Position numbers and translations under genes: made by a program | Shown: in pieces, positions 21,696 to 31,388 of the stretch | How positions within the stretch are numbered: the first letter of the stretch is position 1 | Layout: every line of letters starts with the position of its first letter | The notes under the pieces: generated by a model | What the model was told of the DNA's origin: nothing | Seen by the model: the letters and a program-made list of their open reading frames with translations, nothing else | Database searches by the model: none | From: Pigoraptor chileana | Taxonomy: Eukaryota; Opisthokonta; Filasterea | Assembly (NCBI GenBank): GCA_943704495.1 | Contig: CALSCR010001957.1 | Location: 1 to 33,237 of the forward strand | Direction: 5' to 3' | DNA length: 33,237 nt

Positions 21696-23680
21696 ATGGC
21701 TCTACTGTCGCGCATGTGCCGGCAGGCACGAGCGGTCTTGAATGCCCCGGCATCTTTGCGTGCGCATGCGTCTCATGTGAAGGCATATTCAAAGAAATCA
21801 AAGTGAGTTCTTTGTCAAAATTGGTGTTAAACAATCTCCAGCAAAGCGTCAAGGCTCAACAAGCCCGCACTTCCTATCACACAGTGCACCGATCATAAGC
21901 GAAGACTGGGAATTGATTGTTGGTTTGGAGATCCATGCCCAAATCCTTTCCAATTCCAAGCTTTTTTCCGGTGAGTTATCGTGCGGCGTCTCGAATGAAC
22001 AGAAGGGAGACGACTGATTGACTGACTTGCTTCTGTTTTTCGTGAGCAGACTCCCCCCTGAGCTTTGCATCACAAGCGAATCACTGTGTTTCGTTTCATG
22101 ATGCCGCACTTCCTGGAACGCTTCCCGTCCTCAATTCTCGGTGCGTTGATGCCGCCGTCATGACGGGTCTTGCCCTTGGCGGAACTGTCAATCATGTATC
22201 ACATTTCGATCGAAAGCACTACTTTTACTGCGATTTACCGGCAGGTTATCAGATCACCCAACATCGTGTCCCGGTAGTATCCGGTGGCGCTGTCGACGTT
22301 GATGTGATCTTTAATGCGGGCGATGCAACGGCTTTTGTTGTCACCGAGCGTGTGCGAATTCAACGCCTACAAATAGAGCAGGACAGCGGAAAATCGATAC
22401 ATGATGCGCATTCGAGATGGTCTCTGATCGATTTGAATCGAGCTGGAGCTGCGTTGATGGAAATTGTCGGGGAGCCCGACATACGGTCTGCAGAAGGAGC
22501 CGCGGCTTTTGTTCGAAAACTTCAACTCATATTTCGCACTCTCGGTACATGCGACGGCAATGTTGCAGAAGGATCATTGCGTGTCGATGCCAATGTTTCC
22601 GTGCGCAATAAGAAGACATTTCAGCCCACCGATCTTGGTGTCAGAGTTGAAGTTAAGAACATTGCGGGGATGCGCTTCCTGCAGAAGGCCATCGAGCATG
22701 AGTTTGCCAGGCAGGTTGCCGAAATTGAGGCAGGAAGGCCAATCGTGCGTGAAACTCGGATGTTTGATGCGGCAGCGGGAGTGACGCGATCGATGAGGAA
22801 GAAGGAAGATGACACTGATTACCGGTACATGCCAGAGCCGGACTTGCCCCCTCTCGTTGTGAGCAGGTGGGTAGTTGTTGTTTGCCACTGATTTTTCTTG
22901 ACAAAAGCCATTTGAATGGAAATGGTGGCAGTTCCGACCCGTTTGTTCCAACCTACTGTTACATATTTCGATTGCAGGGATCACGTCCAACGATTACGCG
23001 CGTTGATGCCTGAGCTCCCCGACGAGGCGAAAGTGCGTTTTGTTTCGCAGTACGGGATATCGACAAATGATGCCGTCAAGATGGTCTCGACAGAAGGCGC
23101 TGGCGCTTACTTTGAGGAGGCAGTTCGGGCGGCAGTGGCGAGTGATGCGGCGATGTCGAAATCTGCGCCATCCGACTCCACCCGCACTGCATTGGGTGCG
23201 CGCGTCGCCTCTTGGATCGTTCAGGATTTGTTTGGACAGCTAAACCGACGTAATATCACTATCGCCAATAGTCCGTTGACGGCCACACATATGGGCGAGA
23301 TCGTTGCACTTCTTGCAAGAGATGCGATATCAACCCGTGGCATGAAAGCATTACTCGCCGCGAAGATGGACGGGGATGCGCGCTCTCCCGCCGAGCTCGT
23401 TGAAGCACTTAACATCGCGCAAATAAGTGATCCGACCGTGCTGCGGAAAGAGTGCGAAAACTTGATCGCCACCAAAGCAAAGGAGGTCGAGGAGTCGCGT
23501 GCAGGCCACGAACGCGTATTCCGTGCTCTTGTCGGCATGGTTGTGAGGAACACTGGAGGAAGAGCAAAGCCGGAACTTGTCGACTTGATTATGCGCGAGC
23601 TTGTGTATGGACCTGGGGCATCCCCCTCCCCACCGCAAGTGGCCAGGATGAGTGCAAAGCGGTCGCATGACAAGAGTTAA
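21696..23680 (+). CDS. GATB: glutamyl-tRNA(Gln) amidotransferase subunit B, organellar (PET112/GATB), four exons
   Basis: Kinase/transfer subunit of the GatCAB complex, which turns Glu-tRNA(Gln) into Gln-tRNA(Gln) in mitochondria. Exons: 21696-21802 (tentative), 21864-21970, 22050-22866, 22978-23680; phases agree and give 577 residues, close to the human protein. The first exon encodes a basic, Ala/Ser-rich leader ([18 protein letters not shown]...) as expected of a mitochondrial targeting peptide. Core landmarks are [50 protein letters not shown] (GatB signature), [22 protein letters not shown] and [13 protein letters not shown]. The C-terminal half carries the helical tail and YqeY-like domain. 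The exon 2 acceptor is chosen by phase; other AGs lie within 20 bases. Confidence 0.95.
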
Positions 23681-24608
23681 AATGAACCGCACTTTTGTTT
23701 TATTTATTCGTCTTATCTTGGCTGTTTATTTCGTGGCTTTAACAGTAAAGAAGGGGGTGTTGCTAACATAGTTGGTCGCCGTAAACACGTTCCCGGCGCC
23801 GGCTCAGTAATGGCGAACTGCAACCGTCTAAGAAAGTCTGGAATGGAAACGACAAGACATCCCAAAATCTACTAAAATGGGAGTTTCAATAGATTATGGG
23901 CTTCGTATGAGAACTTGTTTTAGTAGAAATGCCCCGTGAAACGAACCGTGAAACACACGCCAGTTTGTTTCCCGCGCTTTCATTTATTCTTGAGTATGGG
24001 TTTTGTATGGAAATATCAATCTCAAAATTTTGAAAATAAAAAAGCTTATGTGGAACCGCACAGCCACCGGCCTCGTGATGACGATTGTGTTTCTGCGCCC
24101 TGCTTCTGCGCCGCCAATCGCCAAGCGATTTCACCGACGGCATTCAATTTCTCTACTACAAAGCGCGGTCTTTGTGTCTTGATTCTAATTGCACGGAATC
24201 ATTTCTGATGTGATTTGTCTGGGTAAGTGAATTCGCACCATTCGTTTTAGTACTTGGCTTTTTCACAATGCATCTGTTTCTGTGCGCTATGAATAACAAC
24301 TTGCAAAAGTTTTGAAATCTTTGCTTTTTCTTAGTTCTGTGCATTGATTTGACGGTTTCCTTGAATATTCTACAACAACTCCACAGACATCTTCTCGTGG
24401 AAACAATCAAAGCAAGCCGAGCCCTCTCTCCAATTTTTTAACAAACATGGCCGACCGTGGTGCGTTTTGACTTGAAATTTCACATCTCTCTTCTCAACTG
24501 TACAGAGTTCATAAATTCTCTTTCTATGGTGCATGTGGAGCTCCTGCACATAGCGCCTAAGGCACTGACTTGCATCCTACTTCTTTTGTATGGCGCAGAC
24601 GATAGCAC
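23681..24608. other. interval between GatB and the unrecognised membrane protein gene
   Basis: An AATAAA-free, AT-rich 3' flank of GatB is followed by a probable promoter/leader of the next gene. An ATG at 24449 opens only a very short frame and is followed by GTGCGT, a possible leader-intron donor. The acceptor GGCGCAG ends near 24597, and copy C of the dispersed motif lies between them. Confidence 0.45.
24533..24571 (+). repeat. dispersed ~40-bp motif, copy C (in a probable leader intron)
   Basis: It reads GCATGTGGAGCTCCTGCACA, then TAGCGCCTAAGGCACTGACT, preceded by TTCTCTTTC. CTACTTCTTTTGTATGGCGCAG-like acceptor sequence follows, ending 11 bases before the ATG of the next gene. Confidence 0.7.
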
Positions 24609-25850
24609 ATGAGCGACGACTCCAACACATCCGACCAGAGCGACACCTCTGTACGTGATTTTTTGTGCTTAATAATTGCTTTTGCGCACAAACCTGAACA
24701 ACATACTAAGGAATTATAAACCTTCTCCCCCCCCGCGTTATGTTGCAGAACTGTACATTGGAAAACTATTGTGGGCAATGCCATGGATCTTGTGGTGAGC
24801 AAAGCATACACCCTTTGCTATAGCAATTGACCTCTTGAGTTTCCGGCTGTACATATTCGTTGCGCACACTCAATTCGGACGAAAAATTTGTCGCAATTGA
24901 TTGCATCCATTCCCTTTTAGCGCGAGGATCCCCGTCGGTATCAAGATCGCCGACATCCGTTGGAAGCCGGGCGGGGATTCTGCCCGTGCGCTCGGCCTCC
25001 ACTCAAACGTCCACTTCTGTTTCAGCGAATGCACAGACATCCAGCGGCACGGTGCACGTCCGTGGTCAAGCTTCTGCATGGCATCATCGCGGCCGCCCTG
25101 CAATTCGCCCGAGGTATGCATGACACATGCACACACGCACGCATACACACATTCTCTCTCTTACACACTTGTGGAGTCGATGGGCACAGCGCCTGAAACA
25201 CTGACATCTCACACACACTCTGACTCAGATATACACGCACACACTATCACTCTCTCTCACACGTACACACACGCACACACACACCCTAGACACGACACGA
25301 ACCTGTATCTCTTTTATTTTCTATCCGTTTCTCTGGAGTGCACGCGGACCATGGTTTGATGTTATGTGCGCTAATTTGAGTGCCGATTTCTGGTCCAATC
25401 TGCTGCACCAGGCCATACCCCAGTCTTTCAGTCTTTCTACGTGAGCAAGCGCGTCGACGTCGCACGATAGCGCGGAATAACCAAAATCGTCCTGACACTT
25501 ACCAATGAGACTTGTTTGTGTGCTGTGCTTGCGCGAGTTTTCTTGCTCTCCCGCAGCCCACGCACTTTTCTCATTGTCTGTGTAATGTTCTTCCCGAATT
25601 CGGGGAAAACGGATCCCAAATTGGTTTTCAAAAAATAATGCGGTTATTGTTGTCGTTGTTTTTGTTGTAGATGTTGCTGCTGTTGCTGTTGTTGGTTACA
25701 ATTGGCATCTATAATGTTCTGTATCTTGCGGGTGATCTTGCCCCATATGTTTTCGCTGCGGCTCACAGTCCCTTCCGATGCACCTCAACTGAGCCGTCTG
25801 ACTTCTCCACGATTGCATTCTTTGAGTGGAAAAGTCATTCGGTCGAATAA
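24609..25850 (+). CDS. unrecognised membrane protein gene, six small exons
   Basis: I do not recognise the family. Six exons join with consistent phase: 24609-24650, 24749-24794, 24921-25113, 25339-25440, 25557-25623 and 25671-25850, giving 209 residues. The N-terminus is acidic and Ser/Thr-rich (MSDDSNTSDQSDTS), followed by a short Cys-rich exon (CGQCHGSC) and a basic Ser/Thr/Arg-rich exon ending WHHRGRPAIRP. A segment PWFDVMCANLSADFWSNLL leads into hydrophobic stretches, FLIVCVMFF and MLLLLLLLLVTIGIYNVLYL, the latter a probable membrane helix. The end is a polar tail, FSTIAFFEWKSHSVE. The last intron would be only 47 nt with a weak GTTTTC donor, so the join of exons 5 and 6 is the least certain. 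Coding status rests on six phase-compatible open exons. Confidence 0.55.
25114..25300. repeat. CA-rich simple sequence inside an intron
   Basis: Imperfect CACACA runs (25121-25150, 25206-25240, 25258-25284) in the intron 25114-25338 surround copy D of the dispersed motif. Confidence 0.85.
25169..25206 (+). repeat. dispersed ~40-bp motif, copy D (inside an intron)
   Basis: It reads TTGTGGAGTCGATGGGCACA, then GCGCCTGAAACACTGACAT, after TTCTCTCTCTTACACAC. It lies in the intron 25114-25338 of the unrecognised gene. CTCTGACTCAG follows about 20 bases downstream. Confidence 0.75.
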
Positions 25851-26681
25851 ATGTGTTTATGTGTTTTCAAATTTTAAATTGGCACTTTGCCGTCCGCAAG
25901 CTCTTGAATTGACCTGCTTTACAATGATTGCGTGACTTTATATTTTTGCAAGTGCCATGTCAAGAGTCTGACTGCCTTTTTTTGTGCTGTTATGACTTCG
26001 GACTCACTCCTCTCCGCTCGCTGAGCCACGTATTGGAGCTCGCGAAGCGAGTGGAGAGGATTGAGTTGGTCCAAAGTCCTACATAACACACTCATTTTAT
26101 CCCCGATACTAAACTTAATCTGTACTGCGTCGCTCCGTATTAAGCTTGTCGATGGGTACTGCATCTAAGTGCCATCACGCCGCACAACCTGCCTCAATTG
26201 ATGCACAGCAGCCGGCTCCTCTTGTCTGGTTAAGCTGATTCGTAATAAATCAGTACCGGCTGAGGCCTGCCGTTGGTTTTGAGTCCTCCTTTGTGTCGAG
26301 CACGCATTCCGATTTGTTTGCTTCTATGCGCCTGTCTAAATAATTGTGAGTATACTGGGGTCCTCAGTTAAAGTACCTGTCTTTCCACACACCCGTGTGC
26401 TTCTCGGTCGGGCAAAGGCGATTATTGATCACGTGATTTGCCCGCCATCTGGTTGGTTGCCAGACCGAGGTAGTCAACCGCACGCGTCAGTCTGGCCGTG
26501 CAAATATAAACACACCGACAGACAAAATCAGTTCTCTCCTTACACATAATGTAGATTAATGGATCGCTGAAGCGAGCTTCCACAATACTTTTGCGATTCG
26601 CAACAGGAGGTGGCGTCCCTGCGTCGCATTTTCTCGTATGCTGTAATAGTGGTTGTGTCCTTTTTGGACGCACATTGCAAG
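25851..26681. other. interval with a foldback element upstream of the NYN locus
   Basis: Besides the foldback element at 25985-26091, I see no gene. The last 150 bp before the NYN start codon are open in frame from a non-ATG codon, so a short upstream exon is possible. Confidence 0.45.
25985..26091. mobile_element. short foldback (MITE-like) element made of Polinton terminal sequence
   Basis: About 107 bp with inverted arms: GACTTCGGACTCACTCCTCT at the left and the reverse of GGACTTTGGACC...CTCTCC at the right. Its interior (reverse strand) has CTCGCTTCGCGAGCTCCAAT, then ACGTGGC, matching the outer end of the left Polinton repeat near 4370 almost base for base. It looks like a non-autonomous derivative, or a leftover of two element ends. 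No clear target duplication was found. Confidence 0.75.
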
Positions 26682-27596
26682 ATGCTCTCCATTGACATTG
26701 AGAGTTTTCCACGCACCCTCTCGGCCATCATACTGGTTGACTATGACAATTGCCACATTGCGGCGACGCAAATTGCGTCCATGCACTTTGACGTTCGACT
26801 CGTTCATGTGGTTTTGTTCACAAACAGAAGCGAGTTGGCGACGGAACGGAGAGACTTGCGCCTTCACAAAAATGTCGAACGCCGCATAGATAGACCACAT
26901 CTTCTGGATGGATTCGCCGTCTTCACCGTGCGGCCTATGAAACAGGAAGCCGACATTGCGATGGCCATGCTTGCTGCCCGGCTAGACCTCCTTGTTCCGA
27001 ATCAGTGCTCGATTGGGCTTGTATCCAACGACGCGATCTTTGAGAGCATTGCATACAACATCGCAAATCCGCTCACCTGTGCTTCATCCACGCGAACAAC
27101 GGAAGAGAAGAAACCTATCATGCGCGAATGCATCAACGTGCAGCCCGTCAGGGAACACGCCGGACTCGCGGTCGCACAGTTGCTGGGCTCGGACCGATAC
27201 GCAATACGCACCCTGGAGATGGCCGATATGCACACAAGACATGCGCGCCGCGTTCATGCTCTGTCGGACCTCATCCGTTTTGTGCGAGATGCAGCCGTCC
27301 CTGCAGGAGAACGCAACGCAGAGAACGATAATATTGCGGACAGGTATCACCGATTGCTGCGCGTTGTGCAGCGGTTCTTGAATGATGCTCCCCCAGATAT
27401 TGTGGCCGCTCTGCACGCCGAGTCCTTGACAACTGCGACGATCATTACGAGTGAGATTGTGCGTTTGGGCGGCGAATCCAAGCGTCGTGAACCGTCGTTT
27501 GTGTCGGGATATCTTGCGGATGTTCGCCGCTTTCTGCTTGAACGGCCTGGAAGGCGAGCCCACTGCGACGACATTGACGTGACGGTGCGTCTGTAG
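26682..27596 (+). CDS. NYN/PIN-like nuclease-domain protein, first frame of a three-part locus
   Basis: The frame opens at the first ATG (MLSIDIESFPRTLS) and encodes 304 residues. A NYN/PIN-type nuclease fold is suggested by IILVDYDNC (about residues 17-25), KQEADIAMAMLAARLDL (acidic residue of the second motif) and IGLVSNDAIFESIAYN (third acidic position). In the family these acidic residues hold metal for RNA cleavage; the assignment here rests on motifs only. The C-terminal 150 residues are helical and not recognised. The frame stops at a TAG (27594-27596), yet the same frame continues open for another 190 codons. The 12 bases GTGCGTCTGTAG at this point begin with GT and end with AG, but they are too short for any ordinary intron. 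Confidence 0.65.
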   Translation: MLSIDIESFPRTLSAIILVDYDNCHIAATQIASMHFDVRLVHVVLFTNRSELATERRDLRLHKNVERRIDRPHLLDGFAVFTVRPMKQEADIAMAMLAARLDLLVPNQCSIGLVSNDAIFESIAYNIANPLTCASSTRTTEEKKPIMRECINVQPVREHAGLAVAQLLGSDRYAIRTLEMADMHTRHARRVHALSDLIRFVRDAAVPAGERNAENDNIADRYHRLLRVVQRFLNDAPPDIVAALHAESLTTATIITSEIVRLGGESKRREPSFVSGYLADVRRFLLERPGRRAHCDDIDVTVRL

Positions 27597-27623
27597 ATCA
27601 TTGCTGCGGCCAAAGATGGCGGA

Positions 27624-28166
27624 ATGGCGCCCACTGAGCCGAAAAACGGCAAAACCGGCATCAAATGGCTTCTTAAGGAGAGTGGATTCGTCGATGCAGA
27701 GTCGTTGAGTGTTGCGCATCTATTGCATTGGATCGATAGCGACACGCTCGGCGCGTATTCAAAGGCACCGCTCACTCACAACACTGAGGGAATGACGTCA
27801 CATGCCGCAACTGTGGAACCCAACGCACATATCGACGCCTCATCTCCCTCTGCCCTTAACGATCTTGTGTCGACGGTTAAATTGAAGTGCGATGGCCTGC
27901 TCGCGGGGCGTTCCGACTCGGCCGCCGTCGCCGCCCTGGCAGCCGTCGAAAGGGTGCGCGTGGGTGTCGCGGACGTGAGGGAGCATCCCGCGTCGTTCAG
28001 CTTTGAACCCTTTCGTGCGGCGTTCAAGTTGATCGTACATGGGTCGACAGAATGGGTCTTGCGCGGCCTTCCAACTTCGCGTCTCTCCGTTTCGGCATCC
28101 CTCGACAAGCTACGCACTGCCATTCGCAGTCTTGGCGATGACGAGATTGGCGCGTGGCAGGAATAA
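27624..28166 (+). CDS. second frame of the NYN locus, with one copy of a duplicated helical domain
   Basis: It is in the same frame as the NYN-domain reading frame and separated from it by one TAG. It encodes about 180 residues from the ATG at 27624. It starts GMAPTEPKNGKTGIKWLL, which looks like coding sequence running straight on from the upstream frame. Its second half (ALAAVERVRVGVADVREHP, then SFSFEPFRAAFKLIV) resembles a segment of the next frame. It may be part of one long protein read past the TAG, the 3' half of a decayed gene, or a separate small gene. Confidence 0.45.
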   Translation: MAPTEPKNGKTGIKWLLKESGFVDAESLSVAHLLHWIDSDTLGAYSKAPLTHNTEGMTSHAATVEPNAHIDASSPSALNDLVSTVKLKCDGLLAGRSDSAAVAALAAVERVRVGVADVREHPASFSFEPFRAAFKLIVHGSTEWVLRGLPTSRLSVSASLDKLRTAIRSLGDDEIGAWQE

Positions 28167-28239
28167 TGTGTCATATCTGCTTGTCGTTCACGGAAGCATT
28201 CGCGAGCCGCACGGAGACACCCCCGCAGGAACACTCGCC

Positions 28240-28965
28240 ATGGCCAAGACGCATGATTCTGGCGCTGCCGCAGCCCGTATGGTTGCCGACGCCATCATTA
28301 GGCTGTCTCAACTGCCTCCGCCCCTCCAGCAGTATGCCCCCCCTGTGGCAATGCCCGCGCGATCCGGAAGCGGGGATGCGACACGCTCACTCGCAACACC
28401 ACTTCACTCAACCTCACTCGCGGTATTGCCCACAAACCGCATCCCAATTCCCTCTGATGCGCATGAGGGTCCGACCGTCTCTCAGCTGATAGAGGCCGCG
28501 GTAGGCGTGCGTGAACGACTTACCAAAGGCCCTATTGTACTCCCATGCGACGCAGCTGCAGTTTGTCAATGCGTTGTGGACGTGGTTGATGGCCTTCAGG
28601 ACGTTGGTCGCCGCCCGTTTGAATTTTCGTTCAATCCGTTTCGTGCGGCACTCAAGGGTGTCCTGTTGGCTGCGCTCTCTGCGCACTCTGTGAAGCCATC
28701 GGCGAGATCATCCACACCCGACCTGCTTGCGAGGCTGGAACGCGTCGTCGATGCATCTTTCCTGGCAACATGCACCGAAGCAAAGCGATTGCAGTGGCGC
28801 GCTCTTGTTGACTCGGCGTATGAGATTTATGGCGGCGTCAAGACGGCTCATGGCGGCGATGCTGGGCGGTGGATGCTCACGCGCTCTCTGCGCACGGGCT
28901 GCGTGGCCGGGGAAGCAATTATCTCTGTACTGCGAGTCCTCGTCGACTTGTGTGTTGCTGCATAG
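28240..28965 (+). CDS. third frame of the NYN locus, with the second copy of the duplicated domain
   Basis: This frame (+1 relative to the previous one) encodes 241 residues from ATG 28240; it is open upstream to 28039. A Pro/Ala/Ser-rich linker is followed by CQCVVDVVDGLQDV, then FEFSFNPFRAALKGVLLA, paralleling the domain in the previous frame, and then a helical C-terminus. An acceptor-like CCCCCGCAG lies at 28221-28229, so an intron from within the previous frame could join the two, but the only phase-compatible donor I found is weak. No function is assigned. Confidence 0.5.
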   Translation: MAKTHDSGAAAARMVADAIIRLSQLPPPLQQYAPPVAMPARSGSGDATRSLATPLHSTSLAVLPTNRIPIPSDAHEGPTVSQLIEAAVGVRERLTKGPIVLPCDAAAVCQCVVDVVDGLQDVGRRPFEFSFNPFRAALKGVLLAALSAHSVKPSARSSTPDLLARLERVVDASFLATCTEAKRLQWRALVDSAYEIYGGVKTAHGGDAGRWMLTRSLRTGCVAGEAIISVLRVLVDLCVAA

Positions 28966-29400
28966 AATACGCCGATTTGAGTGGACCTTGCATCCGTTCA
29001 TGGGGATGCTGGGCACTGTTGCACCTATTGTTTGCGTGCATTCCGTTTTCGTTCATTTGTGTGTATTGCGGGACTTTTTTTGTGTTTTGATGTCGCAATT
29101 GCTTGAGTTTCTTTCCAGCATGTTGTGAAACTATAATGTGGCGATAGTGTGGAGCAATGGATGCTCGGCACACGTCATGATTGCGTTGTGTGTGTGTGAA
29201 TGTGTGTATTCCTAATGAAGCTGGGTTTCATCCTGGAGTGCAGCACGTGACCCTCATTCAGTGGAAGAATATCATTATTTAATTGGACACACGGCAGACC
29301 CTGCGCCTCAGGTACCCCCCTTCAATGCGCACAGCAAAAACGGCAAAAGGCGTTCCTGTACGACACCATTCGCCAATCCGTCGACTCTTTATGTCGACAT
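28966..29400. other. intergenic stretch between convergent genes
   Basis: It lies between the end of the NYN locus (+) and the end of the SGNH gene (-), so it holds two 3' ends. TG-rich sequence occurs near 29185-29210. No gene is seen. Confidence 0.5.
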
Positions 29401-31388
29401 TCACGGCGCATGTTTGCACGGATCATGCCTCTCGCACAATTGATTCAGAATGGCCTGTGCAATGTTGTCCAGGGACACTTTTGCCAGGTGGTATCCGTCG
29501 CGATGTATCTTGACGCGCGATTGGTACCCGTTGCACAGCATCTCCCTCACGTTCACCACGGGAAATGCATTAACTTCCCCCGCGCGGACCACAAACAAAT
29601 CTTGTTTGCGCACATCGTCGTCCGTAAACCGGGGGTGGTAGAGGATGCCGCCCGTTGTCATGGCCATCCTCGATGGTATTTGCGCCAATCGCTCGTTGAA
29701 CTTCTCAAAAGCACTGCTTACATACGTCACGGGCGGCGTCGCCACACACCACAGTCCCAAGCCAAAGACAAGCGCGTCCGGATACCGCCCCCGAGTGAAC
29801 TTCGCATACTTTGAGGGTGGTCCGTTCGCACATCTTTCCAGGTCGCCGTCGCCGGATGCATGGCGGTTAGTCCAGCCCTGCATCGCATTCCACATGTCGG
29901 CAGTCCAATTGCCAGAGAGAATGGAGCTGGCGCGGCGGGGGTTTTGCACAAAACGCAGGCTAAGTTTGAAGACGACGATTCCATCGACATCGACAAAGGC
30001 ATCTCGGTCAGAGTGGCGGACGTCAACGGAGGGCGCTGCCCCGCATGTGTGTGTGTGTGTGTGTTGGAGGGTCGGGGGTGCGTGTGTATGCGTGTGCGTG
30101 TGTGTTAGAGTCCACATTCCTTAATGTGTGCCATAAACATGTCAGCCCTATTTCCCAGTACAATTTACCTCACAGTCGCGAGAGCCCCTGTAGTTCATTT
30201 CTCGCAAATGAGTCTCAATAACAAACCCATGCCTGTTGTACCTCAACATGCGATTCTCAAGTGTCCCACGCTTCACCCAGCGCTGTTCTCACACTAGCCA
30301 CCACCGAACAGGGAAAAAAAGCAGATCACAACCTCCAATAGCAAATGCGCTCTGTTTCGCAGGCGCCAACTCACGTTCCAAGCAGCGCACAACATTGAAT
30401 CGCACTGTCTTTCCAAGGAATGTCTTTGTCTTTGCAAACAGCGATGTAAACGCGTCGAATAAGTTGACAGAGTTCGAATCACCCGTAAGCACGACCCACT
30501 TCCCGCCAAGACATTCAAGTGCATCACTGCCGTTGAAGCGGCCGGCCATGCATGCGCCACCCGGTTGAAACCTCGTCCTGGTGGAGTCCCACGTGCCTCG
30601 CTGGTAGTTGCCGACGCATGTCGAGTCGATTGGGATGCGGCCGGCGTATGTGTAATGCCACAGCGATGCGTTGCCATTCAGGTAGCTCATTCTGTGACGC
30701 ACGATGCTGGTGCGCGCCGTGTCCTTAAGGCAGTCAGGATCCCCCGGAGACACCGATGCGATTGCACGGTTGTGTTGGTCGTCTGGATTTGTTGTGGCGC
30801 GCATGTGTGGGTCATTTGAGAACGATCGCCAACAGCGCGCTTATTAGATGGCGAGGCCGCAGTGGTGACGCTATGCCCATCATGATCAAGCGCGATTGCC
30901 TTGGCCGTTGCCGCGCTTAATACCGCCGTGTGTGTACGGCCACGGACATTAACGGCAGGATGTCCTTCCGAGGGAGAAAGAATTCCATTGTCTCCCGCAC
31001 TATTCGCCGCTCGGAGGCTTACAGTGGGAACAGGAGGGATGTTTTGTGGGACGCGGTGTGTCGAGTCCGTTGCGGCGACGTCTTGAATTGGATTAGGCTG
31101 TCTTTTGTTGAGTAAAGGCTGGACTCCATTATGGGCACGTATGTGGATCTGGTTCTCACTTGCAACAGAAGCGGCAATTGTCATCGCAAACGGGGAGTCG
31201 TTGTTGTGATCCGTCCCAGCCAGCCATTGCGGGAACAATAAAACAGCGACGTCATTCTGAAGATTATCCTGAAGTAACAGAACGCCCAATGCGAAGAGGC
31301 AGACAACGAATGCTTTTGTCCCCCATCGCCTGCGCACAAACAGCGCCGTGCCGCCTGGCCTAACGAGCCCAAAACACGGCCACCGCAT
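29401..31388 (-). CDS. SGNH/PC-esterase-like type II membrane protein, three exons
   Basis: Predicted secretory-route enzyme of the GDSL/SGNH acyl-esterase superfamily, in its PC-esterase (PMR5/TBL/CAS1-like) style; such proteins move or remove acetyl groups on glycans. Exons on the minus strand: 31388-30824, 30782-30333 and 30035-29401. Introns are 41 nt and 297 nt; all phases fit and give 549 residues. A basic N-terminus and one helix (AFVVCLFALGVLLL, about residues 27-40) make a type II signal anchor, followed by a long Thr/Ser/Pro-rich stem. The catalytic part has YQRGTW, a Cys-containing GGACMAGRFNG, and the nucleophile block GKWVVLTGDSNSVNLFDAF. The end carries HRDGYHL, matching the D-x-x-H dyad. 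The second intron ends in a long CA run before its acceptor. The acyl substrate is unknown. Confidence 0.8.
30042..30110. repeat. GT microsatellite within an intron of the SGNH gene
   Basis: (GT)n with a GGAGGGTCGGGGGTGC interruption. Read on the coding (minus) strand it is a CA tract directly before the acceptor ATGCGGGGCAG. Confidence 0.9.

Noticed and set aside
30036-30117. His/Thr-repeat N-terminus (THTHTHTH) of the minus-strand frame over the GT microsatellite
   Set aside because: It is translated simple sequence. Phase and homology place an intron there, with the exon starting at 30035.
30470-30490. tRNA B-box-like AGTTCGAATCACC
   Set aside because: It lies within an SGNH-gene exon and no cloverleaf can be drawn around it.
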